Assembly: GCF_000331025.1 (NCBI RefSeq)
Contig: NC_020055.1
Span: 1,105,870 to 1,169,869 of the forward strand
Origin: Maridesulfovibrio hydrothermalis AM13 = DSM 14728
GTDB taxonomy: Bacteria > Desulfobacterota > Desulfovibrionia > Desulfovibrionales > Desulfovibrionaceae
Reading direction: 5' to 3'
DNA length: 64,000 nt
Shown one piece after another: positions 54,544 through 63,549 of this stretch. The notes below the pieces were generated by a model. That model searched no databases, was not told the DNA's origin, and saw only the letters and a program-made list of their open reading frames with translations. The translations under genes were made by a program, and so were the position numbers. Positions within the stretch are counted from its first letter, which is position 1. The number at the start of each line of letters is the position of its first letter.

Positions 54544-54889
54544 ACATTATTACAAGGCACATTTGAGACTGTCTTGTCAAAGGATTTATTTTCCAAGTAA
54601 ATAGATGCGGCTGCCAATATTATGGCATTCTTTTCCGCATCTCTTTTTTATTTAATTGATGAATGCCCGGATTTTAATAGAATGTCATTATTTATGATAT
54701 TTTGCATCGTGAAGGAAATTCTTTTTGTAACGGTTTAAAATGATGAGTTTTTATTATTTACAGTGATTTGGAAAAGTAATATTTAGCACTTGACAAGGCT
54801 CTTTTGCGGTCAAGTGGTCTTCTTTTTGCATGGTTTTGTACAGAAAACTATTTCTGACAGCTAAATTATGGCAAAGAAGGAGACCTGAA
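54544..54889. other. Divergent gene-free region with an 8-bp inverted repeat
   Basis: No ORF is supported. CACTTGAC (54787-54794) and GTCAAGTG (54809-54816) are exact inverse copies 14 nt apart, about 75 bases before the GGDEF start, with a T-rich tract behind. It could be an operator overlapping TTGACA (54790-54795) or an attenuator hairpin. Confidence 0.4.
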
Positions 54890-56365
54890 ATGAAGAGAGG
54901 AAGCAGACCCGAACTGCTTTGGGGGTTCGGTCTTAATAGTAACGAAGCCGGCAAGATTGAGGATTCTCTCGGTCCCGGGTTCTTTTTGAGAAATTTCTCA
55001 GAAAGATCACTTCCCGGTGAGGATGAACTGGAAAGTCAGGAAAAGCCTGCCGCTACGTGGATTCCGCAACGGGTATGGAAGGAGCTTCCTGAAGCGCGCC
55101 GTACAGCATACCGTAATCTGGAATCAACCCAGCGTATACTTATTCAAGATGAGACTCAGAAAAATGTTGATCTGGAAAGCGTTCTTGAGGACGGGTTTCT
55201 TGCAGTGGTAAGCGCACCGCTGACCAGCAGCAAGGTGCAGGACGCCCTGTTCAGAGCCAAGGAAATATCCGGCCTTTACGGTGATTTGTACCGTATGACT
55301 GAAGAGATCATTATGGAGCGTGAACTGCTCAGCCGCAAGACCGAGCAGCTGATGTTTCTTAATACAGTGCTTTCAAATGCAACTGAACGTCTTGAGGTGG
55401 CTGATATCCTTGGACAGGCCGTTGAAGATCTCAAGATGCTGCTTCCGGTGTATTCTGTACAGGGGGCATTCTGGGATGTTCTTGCGACCGGAAAGCATAT
55501 TGAAGCAGAAATTTTTCTAAACCCCGGCATGATGCCGGAAGTGCAGACCGAATGGACTGAGTTTATGATCGAAAACGTTGTCGCCCTCAGCGGCATGGAT
55601 GTTTCCGGTTATAAGGTTGCTGAAACCGTGAATGCGTCTGAAAGCCGGATGGTTTACGGTCCTGCAGCAGGTAAAGTGCTGGCTCTCCCTCTTATTTCAC
55701 GCGGAGATAAGTTCGGTTGTCTGGTAATGCTTTGCGAAAAGAACATCAGGCTGGCCAAAGATCAGGTTTCCACTCTCAATGCAGCGGTGAACCATCTTTC
55801 CCTCGCACTGAGCAATGCTCTCATGTTTAATAAGATCAGAACCCGCGCCGACCGTGACGGACTGACCAGAGTTTTCAACCGCCGCAGTTTTGATGAAAGG
55901 CTTGTGGAAGAGTTTAAGCGTCATCAGCGTCTTAATACTGATTTGTCACTGCTTATGGTTGATCTGGATCACTTCAAGCTTATCAATGATACCTACGGTC
56001 ATATGGCTGGAGATATGGTCCTTGAAAAGGTGGCCAGACTTTTTGAATCAACTTTTCGCTCGACAGATTTTATCGCCCGTTACGGAGGCGAAGAGTTTGT
56101 TATTCTGCTGCCTCATACCAATGAAAGGCATGCTCATATGCTGGCGAAAAGAGTTATAAAGAAGATCGCGGCAACGACAATGTCTTATCAGGACAAGAGT
56201 TTCAGCGTAACTGCGAGTATCGGCGTTTCGTCCGCGCGGCCCGGAAGTTTTGAAAAGAATAATGAAATTATCCGCAAGGCTGATGAAGCTCTCTACGAAG
56301 CAAAGGCGCAAGGCCGTAACAGAGTAGTCGTTTCGTCTGCGCGGCCTAAGCTTAGAATAATGTAA
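54890..56365 (+). CDS. Diguanylate cyclase (GGDEF) with GAF-like sensory region
   Basis: The 491-aa protein makes cyclic-di-GMP. A C-terminal GGDEF domain (about residues 320-485) has ARYGGEEFVILLP, with a GGEEF active site and an inhibitory I-site RSTD five residues before it. The middle (about 150-315) is GAF-like. The N-terminal 120 residues are not recognised. An AAGGAG site lies 7 nt before the ATG at 54890; an earlier ATG (54830) has no such site. It is soluble and probably feedback-inhibited. It is divergent from the glycosyltransferases and may tie cyclic-di-GMP to surface polysaccharide, by inference. Confidence 0.93.
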   Translation: MKRGSRPELLWGFGLNSNEAGKIEDSLGPGFFLRNFSERSLPGEDELESQEKPAATWIPQRVWKELPEARRTAYRNLESTQRILIQDETQKNVDLESVLEDGFLAVVSAPLTSSKVQDALFRAKEISGLYGDLYRMTEEIIMERELLSRKTEQLMFLNTVLSNATERLEVADILGQAVEDLKMLLPVYSVQGAFWDVLATGKHIEAEIFLNPGMMPEVQTEWTEFMIENVVALSGMDVSGYKVAETVNASESRMVYGPAAGKVLALPLISRGDKFGCLVMLCEKNIRLAKDQVSTLNAAVNHLSLALSNALMFNKIRTRADRDGLTRVFNRRSFDERLVEEFKRHQRLNTDLSLLMVDLDHFKLINDTYGHMAGDMVLEKVARLFESTFRSTDFIARYGGEEFVILLPHTNERHAHMLAKRVIKKIAATTMSYQDKSFSVTASIGVSSARPGSFEKNNEIIRKADEALYEAKAQGRNRVVVSSARPKLRIM

Positions 56366-56412
56366 AAGATAAGGTTTTCTCCATCAGTCTATCAGCTGTC
56401 AGATTGATTTGA

Positions 56413-56447
56413 AAAGTCCCCGTAACTTTGTGGTTACGGGGACTTTC
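56413..56447. terminator. Terminator of the GGDEF gene
   Basis: AAAGTCCCCGTAAC (56413-56426) pairs with GTTACGGGGACTTT (56433-56446) around a 6-nt loop. Only a few Ts follow on either side, so termination may be moderate. Confidence 0.75.
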
Positions 56448-56563
56448 ATGTTTAGAGCATCAAAAGTTATCTGGTCCGTAAGGGGCTGTTTTTTATGAGC
56501 GAGATGCATCAAGTTTTATCGGCTTCGATACGGATGCCTTTTCGCCGTCTATGCTTATTCCGG

Positions 56564-58351
56564 TTATGCAGATTTTTTTGCGAGAGGCAGGGTGAAAATA
56601 AAGGCTGCGCCCCGGGGGCATCCTTCGGGGGGGCTTTGAACTTCTATTTTACCGCCGTGATTAGATACAATATGGCGGGAAATGGCCAGCCCGAGACCTG
56701 TTGATCCGAATTCGTTGCGGCGGAATTTCTCCACAGAATAAAACCTTTCAAATATACGCGGCTGGTCTATTGCCGGTATACCTATCCCTTCATCCTGCAC
56801 GGTGAACTTCAGCCTGTCGCCTTCGACTAGATGATTTACAACGACAGGCTTGTTCTCGGGGCCATATTTGATGGCATTTTCAAGCAGGTTTCTAAAAAGC
56901 TGCATGAGTTGATCCGGGTCTGCTTGAACTTTGAATTGATTTTTATTTATGGCCGCCACCAGTTTAACATTGCGTTTTTCCGCTAGTGCACAGCATGCCT
57001 GCCATGCATTTGAAAGGGCTATCATCGGGTCTAGGGGGATGAAGTGTCCCTGCTCTTTTCCGCTTTCAAGTCTGGAGAGATTAAGCAGGTCATCCACGAT
57101 TTTGCACATGTGGTTGGCATTTTTTTCTATTGTCTCCAGAAAAGATTTTTGGATATTTTCCGGCGGGGCAGGCTCATTGAGCAGGGTTTCGGCGTAGCCT
57201 TTAATAGATGTGAGAGGAGTTCTAAGCTCATGAGAAACATTGGCTACAAAATCCTGACGCATGGTTTCAAGCCGTTTAATTTTACTGATATCATGAAAGA
57301 CTGCAATGGCCCCCGGTCCCTGTCCCGGTTCCACGGTGTGGGGGGAGCGGACAATATTTACGTCATATATATGACCGGTGGGTAATACCAGTTGAACTGT
57401 TTTTGCTTCCGGCCCTTCGGGTGAGACTACTTCTGCACAGGCATCCTGAAGCTCCGGACTGGGGATGATTTCCAGAGGGCTGCGGTCCAGACCTTTTTCT
57501 GCTCCGGGGAAAATATTAATGAGTTTCCGGTTCACGCTTTGGATGCGGCAGTTGCAATCCATAACCATGACTCCGTCCCACATGCCGTTAAGGACAGCCT
57601 GAATTTTATTTTTCTGACTGGTGATGATGGTTACGTGTTCATCAATTCTTTCAGCCATCCAGTTAATGGATTTGGCCAGTTGAATGAATTCTTTATCCGG
57701 AAAATTTCTGATTCTGCGCTTGTAGTTTCCTTGCCCTACAGCTTCTGCGGTTCGGACCATAGATTTTACGGAAGAGGAAAGATGCAGGGTTACAAAGCGT
57801 ATGACTCCGTAACAAAGCAGCGCAACAGCAGGTATGGCCCAGAAAAAAACTTTGCTGATCATACCTATTCTTTCGTTTAAGGTCGAAAGAGATTCCTTGA
57901 TGATGAGGTAGCCTTCAGGGGCATCCAGATGGTTGCTCACCTTGATGGCACAGTAGATGGAACTCAGGTTTTCATCAGGGCTTTGCTGAATATGAAAACC
58001 TGTGCCGTCAACCTTTGCGGCTCTTATTTCAGAGCGGCTCAGATTCCAGCTTTCATCTGCCCATAAAGTTGTGGCAAGCATTTTTCCGCTGCTTGAAATA
58101 AACCCGACTTCTTCGCCAAGCATATTTGAAACAGCTGCAATTCTGGCTTTAATACTTTTGCCATCACTTTTAAGGTAGAGGCGTTTGGTCAGTTCAAGTT
58201 TCTGGCGGGCAATACTTTGCGCATCAGCAGCCAGATCCGCTTTCAGGAGGTAATAGGCAAATCCAAGGGGAAGGCTGACGCAAATAGCAGCGGTTACACA
58301 TACCGCGATAAAGAGTTTGGTTTTGATTGAAAATTTCACATTGCTGCTCAT
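56564..58351 (-). CDS. phoR: Sensor histidine kinase, PhoR type
   Basis: The 595-aa membrane kinase has TM1 (about residues 10-36), an extracytoplasmic sensor of about 130 residues, TM2 (about 168-190), HAMP, a PAS domain (about 250-360) and the kinase core with His374 in VANVSHELRTPLTS. The N-box, G1 DEGIGIPA, F and G2 GLGLAIS follow. The PAS-HisKA order and adjacent phoB-like gene (about 320 nt upstream) match PhoR, which with PhoB controls phosphate-starvation genes. A hairpin separates the two, so transcription may be partly uncoupled. The phosphate role rests on architecture, not a specific residue. Confidence 0.85.
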   Translation of the reverse strand: MSSNVKFSIKTKLFIAVCVTAAICVSLPLGFAYYLLKADLAADAQSIARQKLELTKRLYLKSDGKSIKARIAAVSNMLGEEVGFISSSGKMLATTLWADESWNLSRSEIRAAKVDGTGFHIQQSPDENLSSIYCAIKVSNHLDAPEGYLIIKESLSTLNERIGMISKVFFWAIPAVALLCYGVIRFVTLHLSSSVKSMVRTAEAVGQGNYKRRIRNFPDKEFIQLAKSINWMAERIDEHVTIITSQKNKIQAVLNGMWDGVMVMDCNCRIQSVNRKLINIFPGAEKGLDRSPLEIIPSPELQDACAEVVSPEGPEAKTVQLVLPTGHIYDVNIVRSPHTVEPGQGPGAIAVFHDISKIKRLETMRQDFVANVSHELRTPLTSIKGYAETLLNEPAPPENIQKSFLETIEKNANHMCKIVDDLLNLSRLESGKEQGHFIPLDPMIALSNAWQACCALAEKRNVKLVAAINKNQFKVQADPDQLMQLFRNLLENAIKYGPENKPVVVNHLVEGDRLKFTVQDEGIGIPAIDQPRIFERFYSVEKFRRNEFGSTGLGLAISRHIVSNHGGKIEVQSPPEGCPRGAAFIFTLPLAKKSA

Positions 58352-58673
58352 AGTAAATGTTTTTTCAGGCTAAAGGCAGGGGGAGGGGGATAAGTATACT
58401 GGTAGCCAGTCTGCCGGAAAAGTTGGTGGCGCAGGTGTTACAAGTGTGTGTTTATCTGTTTACAGGTATACTGAAAATGCCGGTCCTGATTAATAACAAT
58501 TAATCAGGATCGGTATTACTCCACGTAAAAGGACGTTTATTAAAGTTCTATTTTACTCTTTGGATTGTAATGCAAATGCAGTTCAATATATTAACAGAGG
58601 TTGTAAGTTCTGAGTCCTGCAAGCTGTCTGCCGGAACTCTGGCGTATATACAGAGTCAGGGGTGCTGCCGGCT
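58352..58673 (-). other. Gene-free gap between phoB and phoR
   Basis: This 322-base stretch holds a strong hairpin (58480-58513). The remainder has no supported ORF or clear promoter. It is longer than the usual phoB-phoR spacing. Confidence 0.5.
58480..58513 (-). terminator. Hairpin between phoB and phoR
   Basis: CCGGTCCTGATTAAT (58480-58494) and ATTAATCAGGATCGG (58499-58513) form a 15-bp stem with one G-T pair around AACA. On the minus strand it is followed by CATTTTC, a modest T tract. Confidence 0.65.
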
Positions 58674-59363
58674 TTAAATATGTTTGAAGCGATAACCAAC
58701 GCCGCGCACTGTTTCGATATAGTCAGCGTAAGGGCCGAGTTTCTGGCGCAGCCTGCGGATGTGAGTGTCGACAGTGCGGGAATATCCTTCAAAGTGGGTA
58801 TCCCAGACCGTATCCAGCAGATGGTCACGGGTGCGTACTTTTCCTTCGTGCTGTAAAAGTTCTGAGAAAAGCTTGAATTCTGTGGCAGTCAAGGCCACAA
58901 GTTCGCCATCGCATTCAACTGTGTGGGCCTCAAAGTCTACGGTCAGACCTTCACGGTTCCATTTGCCGGGACGTTTTGGTTCCGGTTCATGGCTGCGGCG
59001 CAAAACAGCTTTTATTCTCAGCACCAGTTCGCGCGGGCTGAACGGTTTGACAATGTAATCATCAACTCCCAGTTCAAGCCCCACAACCCGGTCAACCTCC
59101 TCACCTTTGGCAGTGAGCATGATGACCGGAATATGCTGAATTCCCACTTCCTGTTTAAGTCTGCGGCATACCTCAAGCCCGTCAATGCCCGGAAGCATAA
59201 GATCCAGCAGGATGAGGTCAGGGTTTTCATTTCTGGCCTGCTCCAGAGCTTTATGGCCGTCCATTGCTGTTACAACATCATATCCAGAAGAGATGAGGTT
59301 GTACTTCAACAGTTCAATAGTATCGTGATGGTCTTCAACGACCAGTATTTTATCAGCTGACAA
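58674..59363 (-). CDS. phoB: Response regulator, PhoB type
   Basis: The 229-aa OmpR/PhoB-type regulator has a receiver with DD (VVEDHHDT), phospho-acceptor Asp in LLLDLMLPG near residue 52 and Lys in YIVKPFSP. A C-terminal winged helix ends RTVDTHIRRLRQKLG and VRGVGYRF. The frame opens at a TTG at 59399, but the TTG at 59363 has AAGGAG 6 nt upstream and starts LSADKILVVEDHH, so it is chosen. It starts 70 nt after the haem chemoreceptor gene, and may be read from the chemosensory transcript as well as its own promoter. Confidence 0.9.
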   Translation of the reverse strand: MSADKILVVEDHHDTIELLKYNLISSGYDVVTAMDGHKALEQARNENPDLILLDLMLPGIDGLEVCRRLKQEVGIQHIPVIMLTAKGEEVDRVVGLELGVDDYIVKPFSPRELVLRIKAVLRRSHEPEPKRPGKWNREGLTVDFEAHTVECDGELVALTATEFKLFSELLQHEGKVRTRDHLLDTVWDTHFEGYSRTVDTHIRRLRQKLGPYADYIETVRGVGYRFKHI

Positions 59364-59390
59364 AGCGTTCTCCTTTTGGGCGGACCTTAC

Positions 59391-59426
59391 CTGTAACAAT
59401 GCTACAAATTAAGACGAACCTGTTAC
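59391..59426 (-). promoter_or_regulatory. Candidate Pho-box-like repeats upstream of phoB
   Basis: On the minus strand TTGTAACAGG and TTGTTACAGG recur 29 nt apart in the 70-nt gap between the chemoreceptor and phoB. A similar TGTTAC/GTAACA repeat precedes the glycerophosphodiesterase gene (20712). Auto-regulation by PhoB is possible. Confidence 0.35.
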
Positions 59427-59433
59427 AACTTGG

Positions 59434-61287
59434 TTAATTGTCGGAGTTTGTCATCTCTGCTTCCTGTCCGTCATCAGTGCTATCGGCACGGGATGCTTTC
59501 TCCGTGACATAGAGTTCACTTACTTTCGCCGTTCTGAACCCGTCAACTGCTCCGGTTAAACTCTGTACTGTGTAGTTCAGGCTGGCCACGGTCTGTTTGA
59601 ACTCTTCGATGGAGCTTGTGGTTCCGGCAGCGGCGTCACTTAAGTCGGACATGGCTTCGCTGATCTGCCCCGCGCTGTCAGCCTGATCGCCCATAGAGAG
59701 GGATACTTCGGCAAAGCGGGGTTTCAAAACTCTGACCTGATCAATAATCTGTCCTAGATCGGAACTCATTTTTTCAACTTCATCCACGCTGGAGCGCACT
59801 TCATGGTTGAATTTTTCCATTTCGATGACTCCGGAGCTTACAGCGGACTGCATGTCTCTGACCATAAGTTCAATGTCTTCGGCAGCAATGACGGTCTGGT
59901 CGGCAAGCCTGCGTATCTCGCGGGCGACAACTGAGAATCCCTGTCCGAACTGGCCTGCTTTTTCAGCTTCAATGGCAGCGTTCAGTGAAAGCAGATTGGT
60001 CTGATCCGCAATACGTGCAATGGTGGTGACAATGTTATTGATCTTGGTGGCCTTTTCATTAATGGCCCCGAGCCGTGTGGACACATGGTCTGTTGAATCC
60101 ACAAGTTTTATCAGCGATTGTTCCCGCAGCGCAATGTTGGTTTGAAGTGCTTCTGCCATCTGTGCTGATTCATTGGCACTTTCAGAAACATCTTCCATGA
60201 CCTGTACAAGATCTTTGGACGTTTTGCTGATCAGCATGCTGGTGGCGGTCACCTCATTTGTAGAAGCGGCCTGCCGGTTGACAGCAGATTCAATCTGTAT
60301 TGCTGTTGCCCTGATTTTGCCTCCGGCAACAGAAACATTATCTCCGGAATCCCGCACCTCTCCGACCAGTTCTGAAAGGCCGGAGATCATTGTTTCAAAA
60401 GAAGAAACAAGATTTCCGATTTCATTGCCGGGTTTTAAGAACGTGCGGGCATAAAAATTATCCTCAGCAATATTTTTCATTTTACGCAGAGCAATATGAG
60501 CACTTTGCAGATCACCTTCTGCAATGAATTTGGCGATATCGGTGATTTTTGAAACAGGTTTAAAAATAAGGTTCAGGCCGAAAATAAGAAAGAACAGAGT
60601 CACAGCAATCAAAATGCAGCCAATGAAAACCACTGATCCCAGAGTTTGATTGGCAGCAGCATTCATGGACGCCAGCGGAATGGCAGCAATCTGAGCGCAC
60701 TCAATGCGACCCGGCTTGCGGAAGTAACCGGTATCTTTATCCACTGGATATGTATTTTTCATGGATTGGGGAGCATTTTTAGGATCACCGTGACAGGTCA
60801 TGCAGGACGGCTTATTCACTTCACCCTCAGCTGCGACAAAATAGTCTACCCCGTTGATTTTACGGATTTCTCCGATAAAAGGTCTTTGGCCTGCCGCGGC
60901 CATGCGGTCCAGCTCTTCTATGATGAGTGCTTCATCTCCTGTAGCCATATTTTTCGGGTTGCGAGGTTTGGTGGAGGCTGTTTTATAGCTCAGTTCATGC
61001 TTGTACTGGTCGGGAATGCGGCTGAACACGCCATTGGCAGTAAAGGATGTAGACTGGAGTTCAGCCACGAATTTATTTTTAGGCAAAAGCTCTGTTGCCT
61101 TGGGCCTTATAACTGCGCTGGTGTGTTTGCGCACTGCCTTCATGGTGTGGAGCATTATTTCAGCCTTGCCGCGATACTCGTTCATGAGAGTTTCGCGGGT
61201 ATAGTTTGAAATAAGCCACATAATTGACACGGTAAGGGCGATGCAAAAAATAACACACCCGATGATGAACTGCTTGCGGATACTCAT
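59434..61287 (-). CDS. Chemoreceptor with periplasmic c-type haem motif
   Basis: The 617-aa methyl-accepting protein has TM1 (about residues 8-26), a periplasmic DUF3365/Tll0287-like sensor (about 30-213) containing the haem-c motif CMTCH (C162, C165, H166), TM2 (about 216-240), HAMP (about 241-295) and a signalling domain with [20 protein letters not shown] at the hairpin tip. GAGG precedes the ATG. It is the last gene of the chemosensory cluster and starts 43 nt after the PP2C gene. A haem-c sensor suggests detection of redox potential or a gas. The haem is inferred from CxxCH and must be attached by Ccm proteins. Confidence 0.92.
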   Translation of the reverse strand: MSIRKQFIIGCVIFCIALTVSIMWLISNYTRETLMNEYRGKAEIMLHTMKAVRKHTSAVIRPKATELLPKNKFVAELQSTSFTANGVFSRIPDQYKHELSYKTASTKPRNPKNMATGDEALIIEELDRMAAAGQRPFIGEIRKINGVDYFVAAEGEVNKPSCMTCHGDPKNAPQSMKNTYPVDKDTGYFRKPGRIECAQIAAIPLASMNAAANQTLGSVVFIGCILIAVTLFFLIFGLNLIFKPVSKITDIAKFIAEGDLQSAHIALRKMKNIAEDNFYARTFLKPGNEIGNLVSSFETMISGLSELVGEVRDSGDNVSVAGGKIRATAIQIESAVNRQAASTNEVTATSMLISKTSKDLVQVMEDVSESANESAQMAEALQTNIALREQSLIKLVDSTDHVSTRLGAINEKATKINNIVTTIARIADQTNLLSLNAAIEAEKAGQFGQGFSVVAREIRRLADQTVIAAEDIELMVRDMQSAVSSGVIEMEKFNHEVRSSVDEVEKMSSDLGQIIDQVRVLKPRFAEVSLSMGDQADSAGQISEAMSDLSDAAAGTTSSIEEFKQTVASLNYTVQSLTGAVDGFRTAKVSELYVTEKASRADSTDDGQEAEMTNSDN

Positions 61288-61330
61288 TGTTTATCCTCTT
61301 TACTCCCGAAAAATTGCAGGCTTGCTGCTT

Positions 61331-62524
61331 TTATTCAAAAACAAATTCCACCATAGAAAAATCATCTTCATACATCTCCTCACCCTGCAAGGCTCTGGTA
61401 TGCTTTATGAGCTGGTCAATGGGGGTTCCGAGCGGTCCGTCTGTTCCGGCCATAAATCTGGTATATTCATCAAATTCCCACATTTTTCCATCTGAAACTT
61501 TTTGCAGTTCATAAACACCGTCACTGTAGAGAAAGAATCGTGCTCCGGGGGCAATCGTAACAGAGTCGCTGGTGTAGGTCATGTCGGGCATGCCGCCCAC
61601 AATCATACCCGGTGTGCGCAGCTGGTGTGTTTCACTTCCGTTGAAGAGCAAAGCCGGAGGATGCCCGCCGCTGGAATAGGTCAGGGTGCGCTCAGATTTA
61701 CAGTACACTCCGTACCACATGGTAAAGTACAGGTTATTCTGCTGGTCCATCTGGAATGAATTGTTCAGAGACACCAGCACATTGTCCGGTTTAAGGAAAT
61801 CAGTATCCGGCAGTGTCTGAGAGCGGAGCACATTCATGGCGGAGACAGAAAGCAAAGCCGAACCTACCCCGTGATCACAGACATCAAGCAGATACATGGC
61901 AAAATGATCATCATCGAGCCAGTGGTAACCGAAAGAGTCTCCGCCGAGTGAGGCGGAAGGGATGAAACGCCAGTCGGCCTTGATTTCTCCTTCAAACATG
62001 GGATCAGGCAGCAGGGAGGTAACATAGTCAGCAGCTACAGCCAGCTCTTTGCGCATTTCATCTCTGCTTTCCAGAAGCTGTTTATATGCTTCGTTTCTTT
62101 GCAGTAGGTTGATGTAACCCTTTGAGTGATATCTGATGCGGGCCAGCAGTTCAATGCGGTCCGGCAGTTTGACCAGATAGTCATTGGCACCGAGGGCAAA
62201 CGCTTCAGCTTTGGTAGTTGCCTCTTCTTTGGTGGAAAGCACGATAAGCGGGATGTCTTTAAGCTTTGAATTGACCCTCATGAATTTCACCATAGTCATA
62301 CCGTCAATTTCAGGCATGACAAGATCCTGCAAAATGACTGTGGGCTGTAGACTTTCCGCAGTGGGAATAGCCTGAGTAGGGTCGCTTACAAAATGGAAAT
62401 CTATATCTTCCTCTCCCTCCAGCATTCTGCGCACCGCTTCGCCGACCATAGGCTGATCATCGATCAGTAAAACACTTATCTTGTGCTCGGTAAGGAGTTG
62501 TTCGTTAATCGCCGCATAGGTCAT
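61331..62524 (-). CDS. Receiver-PP2C phosphatase (RsbU/HsbR-like response regulator)
   Basis: The 397-aa protein joins an N-terminal receiver (about residues 15-135; phospho-acceptor Asp in LQDLVMPEIDG, Ser in VLSTKEE, Lys in YLVKLPD) to a coiled linker and a PP2C-like phosphatase (about 185-395) with SLGGDSFGYHWL, LLDVCDHGVGSALLSV and SDGVYELQ metal-binding aspartates. Such phosphatases act on anti-sigma antagonists in partner switching. It overlaps cheB by 4 nt (ATGA) and has AGGAG 8 nt upstream. The receiver is the likely output target of the CheA-type kinase. No antagonist or anti-sigma gene lies in the window. Confidence 0.92.
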   Translation of the reverse strand: MTYAAINEQLLTEHKISVLLIDDQPMVGEAVRRMLEGEEDIDFHFVSDPTQAIPTAESLQPTVILQDLVMPEIDGMTMVKFMRVNSKLKDIPLIVLSTKEEATTKAEAFALGANDYLVKLPDRIELLARIRYHSKGYINLLQRNEAYKQLLESRDEMRKELAVAADYVTSLLPDPMFEGEIKADWRFIPSASLGGDSFGYHWLDDDHFAMYLLDVCDHGVGSALLSVSAMNVLRSQTLPDTDFLKPDNVLVSLNNSFQMDQQNNLYFTMWYGVYCKSERTLTYSSGGHPPALLFNGSETHQLRTPGMIVGGMPDMTYTSDSVTIAPGARFFLYSDGVYELQKVSDGKMWEFDEYTRFMAGTDGPLGTPIDQLIKHTRALQGEEMYEDDFSMVEFVFE

Positions 62525-63549
62525 GTTACTTTCTCCTGAAATCTTTTATTAAAATGTCTGGTCAGGATTCTGGCCATATCATTAATAGAACATATTTCGC
62601 GAGCCGCATTAAGTTTGACCGCTGCTCCGGGCATGCCCCAGACAACACTGGATTTTTCATCCTGAGCAATGGTCAGCCAGCCTGAATTTTTAAGTTCAAG
62701 CAGTCCTTTTGCGCCGTCTGCTCCCATTCCGGTTAACAGCACAGCGGCTGAGTTGGCTGGAAATCCGGCGCAACACAGGCTGTCATAAAATAAATCCACG
62801 GAAGGAACATATAAATTACCGTCGGAATTGGGAGTGATCTGCACTGTTCCGCCCGGTCTCATCAACATATTGGTATCACCGGGGGCAATTACAGCCTGCC
62901 CCGCCTGTAACATCTCGCCGTTGCGGGCAAGAGACACTTTTATCTCAGTCTGGCTGTCCAGCCATTGGGCCAGATTTTCAGAAAACTGTCCGTCCACGTG
63001 CTGCACAATGGCAATTGCAGCCGGAAAATCCTCGGGCAGATCCCCGAGCAGTGTGGCAAGAGCCGATGGTCCTCCCGTGGAGCTGCCTATAGCCAGAAGC
63101 GGCGGCCTTGCTCTGGACCGTAAACGGGGTTTAGGATCTATGTGAGAGTGTTTGCCGTTGTTCTGTAATTTGCTGAGCACTGAAATTTTTGAAATTAAAT
63201 TGGAGTCTCCTTTTAAAGCTCCGTCAGTTCCAAGTTCCGGAGTGGCTACCACGTCCAGTGCTCCGGCCCCCATTGCTTCAAAAACTTTGGAAGCATTATT
63301 TTCTATGCTTGCGGTAACTACAAGTATGGAGCAGGGGCATTTTTTCATAATCCGGCGGGTGGCCTCGGCCCCGTCCATGACCGGCATGTTCAGGTCCATG
63401 AGCACAATGTCCGGCACATCAGCACAGCATTTTTCAATAGCGCGTTCGCCGTTACGGGCAATCCATGCTATTTCATATCCCGCAGAAGTGATGACCTTTT
63501 TGAGTACTTCCACGGCTATGCCCATATCATTGACAATTGCTATTCTCAC
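62521..63549 (-). CDS. cheB: Chemoreceptor methylesterase CheB
   Basis: CheB demethylates chemoreceptors for adaptation. The 342-aa protein has a receiver (about 1-120, phospho-acceptor Asp in LMDLNMPVMDG) and a C-terminal esterase (about 150-340) with the catalytic Ser in IGSSTGGPSAL, His in IVQHVDGQFS and Asp in LTGMGADGAKG. It starts at a GTG overlapping the CheA-type stop (GTGA) and overlaps the PP2C gene by 4 nt, so the three are tightly coupled. A CheR partner is not in the window. Confidence 0.95.
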   Translation of the reverse strand: MRIAIVNDMGIAVEVLKKVITSAGYEIAWIARNGERAIEKCCADVPDIVLMDLNMPVMDGAEATRRIMKKCPCSILVVTASIENNASKVFEAMGAGALDVVATPELGTDGALKGDSNLISKISVLSKLQNNGKHSHIDPKPRLRSRARPPLLAIGSSTGGPSALATLLGDLPEDFPAAIAIVQHVDGQFSENLAQWLDSQTEIKVSLARNGEMLQAGQAVIAPGDTNMLMRPGGTVQITPNSDGNLYVPSVDLFYDSLCCAGFPANSAAVLLTGMGADGAKGLLELKNSGWLTIAQDEKSSVVWGMPGAAVKLNAAREICSINDMARILTRHFNKRFQEKVT

